12,350 nt of DNA from Cellvibrionales bacterium (GTDB lineage: Bacteria > Pseudomonadota > Gammaproteobacteria > Pseudomonadales > JAHEGP01): the NCBI GenBank assembly GCA_024645065.1, contig JAHEGP010000073.1:1-12350 (forward strand). The letters run 5' to 3'. The notes beneath the pieces are model-generated. The model was not told where the DNA came from. It did no database searches and worked only from the letters and a program-made list of their open reading frames with translations. The translations under genes and the position numbers were made by a program. Shown in pieces: positions 6,669-12,350 of the stretch. Position 1 is the first letter of the stretch. Each line of letters opens with the position of its first letter.

Positions 6669-8558
6669 CTACTGCGGTGGCACGCTGTCTCTCAGCCTTT
6701 GGGCCAGGCCACTGCCGCGCTGCACCCGGCGAGACAATCCTCCGCAGAACGCCTCTGCGCTGCAAACCAGGGTCAGACGCTCGCGGGCCCGGGTAATCGC
6801 CGTGTAAATCAACTCCCGTGTCAGCAGTGGGCTCAGGGCTCCGAACTCGTCCACTGGCGGCAGCACCAGTGCTGCATGGCGATACTCGGAGCCCTGTGAC
6901 TTGTGCACGCTGGTGGCATAAGCACTCTCCCAGCGCGGCAGGCGGCTCAGGGGAATACGCCGGACTGCTCCGTCTGCTCCTTCGAAGCACGCATACACCT
7001 GACCCAAGCCGTCACTCGATATCACGCCGGCATCCCCGTTGTATAACTGTAGCGGGTAACTGTTCTCGACAATCATGATCGGCTTGCCCGGACTGAGAGC
7101 TTGCAGGGATGTCGCCAGCCCCTGGCGTACCAGGAAATTTTCAACATAGCGGTTTAGCCCGGCAACACCGGTGTTGCCCTCACGCAAGGCACAGAGTATC
7201 CGGTATTGATCCAGTTGCCGCAGCTTTTCCTGGTCAGGCCGCGCGGGATCGATCCAGGCGCGAGCCAGTTCCAGGTATGGCCTGGCCAGCGACTCCAGCC
7301 AGGCATCGCTTGCGGAATCCGGACGCAATAAACTTACATCATCTACTGCGCCATTTTCCATGCGATGCAACAGGCTTCGGGCCGCGCCGGCATCTCCCCC
7401 TTTAACTACCGTCGCCAATTCCCCGATGCCTGAATCGGCAGCGAAGCGGTAACTACGCTGCAAGAGCGCTATTCCATCGTTGATCCCCGGAGCATCGTCC
7501 GCCTTTGTCACCGCCAGCCCGAAACCACACAGCTGCTCCAGCAACTGATGCTGCGGCGCCGAGTAGCGCAGCTGACCGGAAGTGTCTGCCTGGTCAAGGT
7601 CGGCGCAAAGGTCCTGTAACACCTGCCCAACGCCGACCGACGGCAACTGATCCCGGTCGCCCAGCAAGATGATCCTCGCCCGGGGCGGGAGTGCAGATAG
7701 CAACTGGGCCATCAGGCCAAGGTCGATCATCGACACCTCGTCGACCAACAGGATATCGCAGGACAATGGGTTGTCCGCGTTGTGGCGAAACTGGCTGCTA
7801 TTGGGCAGCGGCCCCAACAAGCGATGGACGGTGGTCACATCGCCCGGTATGGAGGCGGCTATCCGGGAGTCAATAGTCGGGTCATGCTGCAAGGCGTATC
7901 GAATTGCTTGCGCCAGCCTTGCCGCGGCCTTACCCGTTGGTGCCGCCATGCAGATTCGCTGGCTTTGTCCTGTTCGCTGGTCCCGCTCCCGCAACAAGGC
8001 CAGCACCTTGACCACGGTGGTGGTCTTGCCGGTGCCCGGGCCGCCGGCAATCAGGCTGAACCGCCGACTGAGGGCAATGGCAGCGGCCAGCTTCTGGCCG
8101 TCGAACTGCCGCTCGGGCGTCGGGAAGTAATGCTGCAGTCGCAGCGCCAGCCAGGACTTATCCACCACCTCGGCGCAACTGCGCTGACCAATCCCACTGG
8201 CAACCACGCTCTCGTAGTGATGGTAGCGCCATAAGTAGAGCAAGCCATTGTCCAGCAGCAGCGGCGCGCGTTCCCCGGGAGCGGCCACCACTGCACTGCC
8301 CCCTAATATCCGCAGCCATTGCTGCAGCGATGGCGACACTATGCCGCTGCCGGGGATGGCCTCCCCGGCCTGACACCGCCGCTGCAAGCCCACACAGGCT
8401 TGCTGCTGGCCCAGAGCCTGACTCACCATCGCCGCCGCCAGAACGACCTCGGGGGTGGAATCAATGCGCCCGATGTAGTTGGCAAACTGCCAGTCCATGG
8501 GACTGATGACTCCCTTCTCCGCGAGTTGCCGCAGCTGCTGTAGCATCGCTGCGATCAT
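6669..8558 (-). CDS. recD: RecD, alpha subunit of exodeoxyribonuclease V (RecBCD)
   Basis: The 629-residue 5'-3' helicase subunit of RecBCD, slightly longer than the approximately 608 residues of E. coli RecD. The N-terminal domain (about 1-155) carries the RecD pattern ISPMDWQFA at 18-26. The SF1 helicase motifs follow in order: Walker A GGPGTGKTT at 172-180 (K178), APTGKAAARL at 206-215, Walker B VDEVS at 272-276, GDRDQLPSVGVG at 300-311, then VHKSQGSEY at 551-559 and LIYTAITRAR at 583-592. The ATG overlaps the recB TGA in an ATGA, and GGAG lies seven bases upstream. Both favour this start over a methionine four residues further in. It is the last gene of the recC-recB-recD operon, and its stop is 33 bases from the convergent transporter gene. 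All key motifs are intact, so the subunit should be functional. Confidence 0.98.
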   Translation of the reverse strand: MIAAMLQQLRQLAEKGVISPMDWQFANYIGRIDSTPEVVLAAAMVSQALGQQQACVGLQRRCQAGEAIPGSGIVSPSLQQWLRILGGSAVVAAPGERAPLLLDNGLLYLWRYHHYESVVASGIGQRSCAEVVDKSWLALRLQHYFPTPERQFDGQKLAAAIALSRRFSLIAGGPGTGKTTTVVKVLALLRERDQRTGQSQRICMAAPTGKAAARLAQAIRYALQHDPTIDSRIAASIPGDVTTVHRLLGPLPNSSQFRHNADNPLSCDILLVDEVSMIDLGLMAQLLSALPPRARIILLGDRDQLPSVGVGQVLQDLCADLDQADTSGQLRYSAPQHQLLEQLCGFGLAVTKADDAPGINDGIALLQRSYRFAADSGIGELATVVKGGDAGAARSLLHRMENGAVDDVSLLRPDSASDAWLESLARPYLELARAWIDPARPDQEKLRQLDQYRILCALREGNTGVAGLNRYVENFLVRQGLATSLQALSPGKPIMIVENSYPLQLYNGDAGVISSDGLGQVYACFEGADGAVRRIPLSRLPRWESAYATSVHKSQGSEYRHAALVLPPVDEFGALSPLLTRELIYTAITRARERLTLVCSAEAFCGGLSRRVQRGSGLAQRLRDSVPPQ

Positions 8559-11500
8559 CCCGCGTCTCCAGCCCCGAAAAGATGATCGAGTGCGGTAATC
8601 GTCGCGCTGTCGGGACGTGCATAAAAAACCCCGCGGCCCGACCCGGCGGCATCAGCCATCCCCCGAATAAACAGGTAATAAACGCCACCGAAATGGCGTT
8701 CATAGTCGTAATCGGGAACCCTCCCGGCGAGGTAGCGATGCAGCGCAGTCGCATAAATGAGGTACTGCAGGTCATAACGATGTGCGCTGATTGCCTGCTC
8801 CATAGCTGCCGCATGATAGCTATCGGGACTCGGGCCAAGGTAGTTGGATTTATAATCAACCAGAAAAAACCGCCCGTCATGCTGGAATACCAGATCGATA
8901 AAGCCGCGCATGATCCCGTTCACCTGGGTAAATTCCAGAGCTGGCGAATGGGCGAGATAGCCGCGCTGGCGCAGGGTGCGATCGAGGATGGCGGCGTTGA
9001 CATTGCCGGACATTACGAAATTGAATTCCATTTCGCTAATCCGCGCATCAAGCGGTATTTGTGCAAGGCTCAGCGCGCTGTGCGGCAGCAGGGGGCTTGT
9101 CAACACCTGCCGCAGCCAGCTCGCTACTGCGCCGCCCCAGCAATCGCTATTCAGGCCGAATGCCTCCAGCTGGCGCTGGATCGCCGCCAGCAAACTGCGC
9201 TGGTCACAGGCGAAGTCGATGTTCTCCAGAATATTGTGCAACAGGGTCCCGTAGCGAGCGCCCCGGGGAAAGGCAGCGGGCGTGTACTCGTCGCCAGGGC
9301 TGTTTTCCGCTTCGGTCTCCTCCTGCTCGTCTGCGGCACCCCGACGTGGCGCAATACTGGCGGAGCCCCGTGCCAGGGCCGTGTAGCTGGTCAAGGACCA
9401 GTTGTCCCCTAACAGGCTGGGCGGCGGTGGCAGGCTCAAAGTGCCTGGTGTGGCCTCTGGCCAGCGCACCGAATGTATCTCGTCCAATTCACTCTCGGTA
9501 AAAATATCCAGCGCCAGCAGTCGCTCACCAAAATCGTCGGCCAGGCTTTGCAGCCGCTCCAGCAATTGGGACTCATCGGCCTCGACATCCGGGTATCCCA
9601 GAAGGTGGGCCATGGCGGTCTCCGAAAATGGCATTACCGGCCTGTGCCCGGCGATGTTGGCAAGGCCAATATAGCACTGGTGTCGAGCCCGGGTCAGTGC
9701 CACATAGAGCAGCCGCAGGTCTTCCGCAAGTCGCTCATACTCGGTAAGCTGAAGCGACTGGGGCCTGGCCGCCAGATCAGCTACCGTGACAAAGCCCTTG
9801 CCGGCGTCGGCATTATCCTGGCGATGAAAAATACACTCGGAGCTTTGCCGCGCGAAAGATGCCAGCGGCACGAACACCACATCGTATTCAAGCCCTTTGC
9901 TGGCATGGATGGTGACAATCTGCACCAGCTTGTCATCACTTTCAAGCCGCACCCGCTGGCTATCGTTGTCGGCCCTGCGCTTGTCATCGAGATGGCGCAG
10001 GTACCAGCGCAGCAACTCGTGGATACCGCCGCTGGACTCACTCGCTTGCTGCAGCAATTCACCCAGATGGCGCAGGTCGGTGAGGCTGCGCTGGCCGCCC
10101 TTCTGCGCCAGCAACCTTGCCGGCAGGTCACGCACCGCCATCAACTGGCGCAGCATCGACAAAACGCCATAGCGCTGCAGCTGCTGCCTGTAGCCCGCGA
10201 ACTCTTCTTGCAGTGCCTGCAATGCATGGATGTCATGGTCCAAAGCTGCAATTTCCGGCAGCGCAACATCGAGCAAGCCGGTGGCGAGGGCACTGCGCAA
10301 TTTTCGCTCATTGCCAGGATGCAAAACGGCCTGCAAGACGTGGTAAAGGTCGACAGCTACCGGCGCATCAAAAACGCTCTCGCGACTGAGAAACACGCTA
10401 TTGACACCACGTCGAGCCAGCGCCTCTTTTACTACCTCGGCTTCTTTACGCTCACGCACCAGGACCGCAATATTGCCCGGCGCCAGTGCCTCACCGCCAA
10501 TGGTTAAACGACCTTCGGTAGCCGCATTCAACAACTCAACGATTTTGGCAGCGGTTTTCTGCGCCAGCGATTGCCGCGCCCGTTGCGCTGAAAGTCGGTC
10601 CTTTTTACCATCACCGCGGCAGTAAAAAAGAGCCAGGGGCGCCGGCTCTCTGCCGTCGACCAGCATTGGATTCTTATCGGCGCCCGGCGATGCCAGTACC
10701 GGAGTGAAAGGAATATCGTCGGGGTAGAGGAATGCTCCTTTTCCCCTGTTCATTTGATCCGCGCGCTGGAATATTTTATTCACTGCGGCAACCATGGCTG
10801 TGGAAGAGCGCCAGTTGGTCGCCAGGCTGAAAAGCCCGCCGGTATTTCGCGCGACCCGCCTTCTCGCCCTGATATAGGTGAAAACGTCAGCCCCGCGAAA
10901 TTTATAGATGGCCTGCTTGGGATCGCCAATCATCAACCAGGTAGCGGCAGCTGAAGGACTGTAAATGGCGTCAAAAATACGGTACTGCAAGCTATCGGTA
11001 TCCTGGAATTCGTCGACCATTGCCACCGGGTATTGCCGGGCCAGTAGCTGTGCCAGTTCTTTGCCACTAACTGGCCGATCCAGTGCCAGTGCCAGGTTTC
11101 GCAGCAGGTCGTCCGGCGACAATTGGTTGAGATCTTGCTTGGCCAGGCGCATGGACCCGGCAATACTGGCAATGGCTTTGGTCAACAAATGGATGCGCAG
11201 CTGCTGTCGCAGCCCGGCAAATGCACTGGCCAGTTGCCCGCAACGCTGGAATGCTTCATGGGCGGGAACCTGCTCGGCCTTTGGGGTTGCCGCCGCAATG
11301 GCGTCGGGTGACCATAACTCCCAGGATTCTTGCCGCGATGAGACGAATTCCAGGCGGCTGGATTGGCAAAACCGCTCCATCTCCTGGATACGGCCACCGT
11401 CCCTCACCCTGCTATTGCTCTTAAACGGAAACTTCAGCAGCAACTGGCCGATACCCTGCTCCAGCCACAGGCTTTTAAATGCTTCGACGTCTGACCGCAA

Positions 11501-12151
11501 GCTGGCTACTTTATCACCCGACCAATCGGCCTCGGGCTCCAGTACCAGTTGCTGGCTACCGAGATAGGGACTGACAGCGCGCAGCAGCGCCTCCGGGGAT
11601 TTCCAGTCCAGAGGCAATAAACTCGCGCTATCGGGGTCGAGAGTTGCCAGCTGTTGACGCCAGAAATCCTCCACCGCCTGTTGTTGCAGCAGGGTTTCAT
11701 CCATCACCATTTCAAGGTCGAAGGCCGCTCCGCTGGCGAAGGCATTGTCCGCCAGGGCTCGGTGGCAAAAGCCGTGAATGGTAGAGATAGAGGCTTCATC
11801 CATCTGCCTCCGGGCGGCGTCCAACAGGGCGCAGGCTGCGGCTCTATCGGGCAATGCCGAGATCAAGCCGGCGATAAACGGGTCAGCGGATTCACCGCCG
11901 AGGAAGGCATCATGGGCAAGCACGATGCGCTGGCGCATGCGCTCGCGCAGCTCCTCGGTTGCGGCCGTGGTAAAGGTAACCACCAGAATGCTATCCACCG
12001 CCAGCGGTCGATCCTGTCCCAACCCCAGTAACAATCGCAGATAGAGGTTGGCAATGGTATAGGTTTTGCCGGTGCCCGCACTGGCCTCGATGAGCCGCAT
12101 GCCATTTATGGGAAACGTTAGAGCATCGAGATCCGGGACACAGGCATTCAT
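8555..12151 (-). CDS. recB: RecB, beta subunit of exodeoxyribonuclease V (RecBCD)
   Basis: The 1198-residue 3'-5' helicase and nuclease subunit of RecBCD (E. coli RecB has about 1180). The UvrD-type helicase motifs are complete: Walker A EASAGTGKT at 22-30 (K29), VTFTTAATEELRERM at 58-72, VDEFQDT at 379-385, GDPKQAIYKFRGAD at 409-422, NWRSS at 446-450, VTIHASKGLEYD at 746-757 and LLYVALTRAR at 814-823. A linker with an acidic patch (941-955) leads to the C-terminal nuclease domain. There H972, D1086 (GFIDL), D1099 and K1101 (VDYKSN) form the RecB-family active site, followed by AHRYDLQY and HFGGVYYLF. The gene starts in an ATGA overlap with recC and ends in an ATGA overlap with recD, implying translational coupling. 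No ptrA gene separates it from recC, unlike in E. coli. No motif is lost. Confidence 0.98.
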   Translation of the reverse strand: MNACVPDLDALTFPINGMRLIEASAGTGKTYTIANLYLRLLLGLGQDRPLAVDSILVVTFTTAATEELRERMRQRIVLAHDAFLGGESADPFIAGLISALPDRAAACALLDAARRQMDEASISTIHGFCHRALADNAFASGAAFDLEMVMDETLLQQQAVEDFWRQQLATLDPDSASLLPLDWKSPEALLRAVSPYLGSQQLVLEPEADWSGDKVASLRSDVEAFKSLWLEQGIGQLLLKFPFKSNSRVRDGGRIQEMERFCQSSRLEFVSSRQESWELWSPDAIAAATPKAEQVPAHEAFQRCGQLASAFAGLRQQLRIHLLTKAIASIAGSMRLAKQDLNQLSPDDLLRNLALALDRPVSGKELAQLLARQYPVAMVDEFQDTDSLQYRIFDAIYSPSAAATWLMIGDPKQAIYKFRGADVFTYIRARRRVARNTGGLFSLATNWRSSTAMVAAVNKIFQRADQMNRGKGAFLYPDDIPFTPVLASPGADKNPMLVDGREPAPLALFYCRGDGKKDRLSAQRARQSLAQKTAAKIVELLNAATEGRLTIGGEALAPGNIAVLVRERKEAEVVKEALARRGVNSVFLSRESVFDAPVAVDLYHVLQAVLHPGNERKLRSALATGLLDVALPEIAALDHDIHALQALQEEFAGYRQQLQRYGVLSMLRQLMAVRDLPARLLAQKGGQRSLTDLRHLGELLQQASESSGGIHELLRWYLRHLDDKRRADNDSQRVRLESDDKLVQIVTIHASKGLEYDVVFVPLASFARQSSECIFHRQDNADAGKGFVTVADLAARPQSLQLTEYERLAEDLRLLYVALTRARHQCYIGLANIAGHRPVMPFSETAMAHLLGYPDVEADESQLLERLQSLADDFGERLLALDIFTESELDEIHSVRWPEATPGTLSLPPPPSLLGDNWSLTSYTALARGSASIAPRRGAADEQEETEAENSPGDEYTPAAFPRGARYGTLLHNILENIDFACDQRSLLAAIQRQLEAFGLNSDCWGGAVASWLRQVLTSPLLPHSALSLAQIPLDARISEMEFNFVMSGNVNAAILDRTLRQRGYLAHSPALEFTQVNGIMRGFIDLVFQHDGRFFLVDYKSNYLGPSPDSYHAAAMEQAISAHRYDLQYLIYATALHRYLAGRVPDYDYERHFGGVYYLFIRGMADAAGSGRGVFYARPDSATITALDHLFGAGDAG

Positions 12152-12350
12152 GCCACGGTCACCAGCGCTACCCGAACCGGCTCCACCAGCTCGATGGCAA
12201 GCTGGGTAAACTCGCTGTCGCGCAAGTCTTCAAAATTGAAGCAACGGGAAATACAGGCGTCCTGCCCCTCCGATCTGCCGAACCCCGAGCCCGGGTTCCA
12301 ACATTCCCGGGCCTGCCGCCAGGCTTCAATTTCATCGCCACTGCGGGCCA
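12148..12350 (-). CDS. recC: RecC C-terminus (partial), gamma subunit of RecBCD
   Basis: A reading frame enters from the right edge and runs leftward through 66 codons to a TGA at 12150-12148, overlapping the recB ATG as ATGA. It ends in ...FEDLRDSEFTQLAIELVEPVRVALVTVA and contains an Arg/Trp-rich stretch, EIEAWRQARECWNPGSG. This fits the C-terminus of RecC, which scans for the Chi sequence and braces RecB. The identity rests mainly on position, phase and coupling to recB, with modest sequence resemblance. The 5' part, including most of the Chi-recognition domain, lies outside the window. Confidence 0.88.
   Translation of the reverse strand, partial: ARSGDEIEAWRQARECWNPGSGFGRSEGQDACISRCFNFEDLRDSEFTQLAIELVEPVRVALVTVA

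Noticed and set aside
8546..8558. An alternative recD start at the methionine four residues inside.
   Set aside because: The outer ATG overlaps the recB stop as ATGA and has GGAG at proper spacing, so it is preferred.
9473..10507. A 344-codon open frame on the + strand opposite recB, with another of 276 codons at 8582-9412.
   Set aside because: Both lie wholly inside recB, whose helicase and nuclease motifs are intact. The antisense translations show no family pattern, and long antisense frames are expected in GC-rich genes.

Overview
The window looks like ordinary chromosome from a GC-rich gammaproteobacterium. The evidence is a recC-recB-recD operon of the gammaproteobacterial type, a TonB-dependent outer-membrane receptor, and Gram-negative envelope proteins. 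A marine lineage of the Halieaceae/Cellvibrionales kind would fit the gene content, but that is inference from general resemblance and was not tested. No tRNA, rRNA, CRISPR array, insertion sequence, phage gene or attachment site was seen.

Layout, left to right. Positions 1-165 hold no recognisable gene. A leftward gene (166-756) encodes a secreted SYLF/YSC84-domain protein. A 221-base divergent spacer with a good sigma70-like promoter for the SYLF gene separates it from a rightward TonB-dependent receptor (978-3185). A 131-base spacer that can form several small hairpins leads to a rightward small membrane protein of the DUF2784 family (3317-3769). The 3' end of that gene overlaps by 30 bases the 3' end of a leftward UbiA/MenA-type prenyltransferase (3740-4726). 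A second divergent spacer (4727-4952) carries a promoter-like -10 for a rightward aspartate:alanine-exchanger-family transporter with two central TrkA-C/RCK-C-like domains (4953-6635). The right half is a leftward operon read in the order recC (only the last 66 codons are inside the window), recB (8555-12151) and recD (6669-8558). It is joined at both junctions by 4-base ATGA stop/start overlaps.

The recCBD genes encode the three subunits of one machine: the RecBCD helicase-nuclease that processes double-strand ends for recombination and degrades foreign linear DNA. The left half is a set of apparently independent envelope genes (outer-membrane uptake, inner-membrane transport, lipid or quinone prenylation, a SYLF protein) in mostly single-gene units with alternating orientation. 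They do not form an evident pathway.

I found no convincing undescribed system. The points most worth a second look are the potentially structured leader of the DUF2784 gene, the convergent coding overlap, the compact recCBD junctions without ptrA, four copies of the E. coli Chi octamer, and a proline-rich, two-cysteine segment in the receptor.
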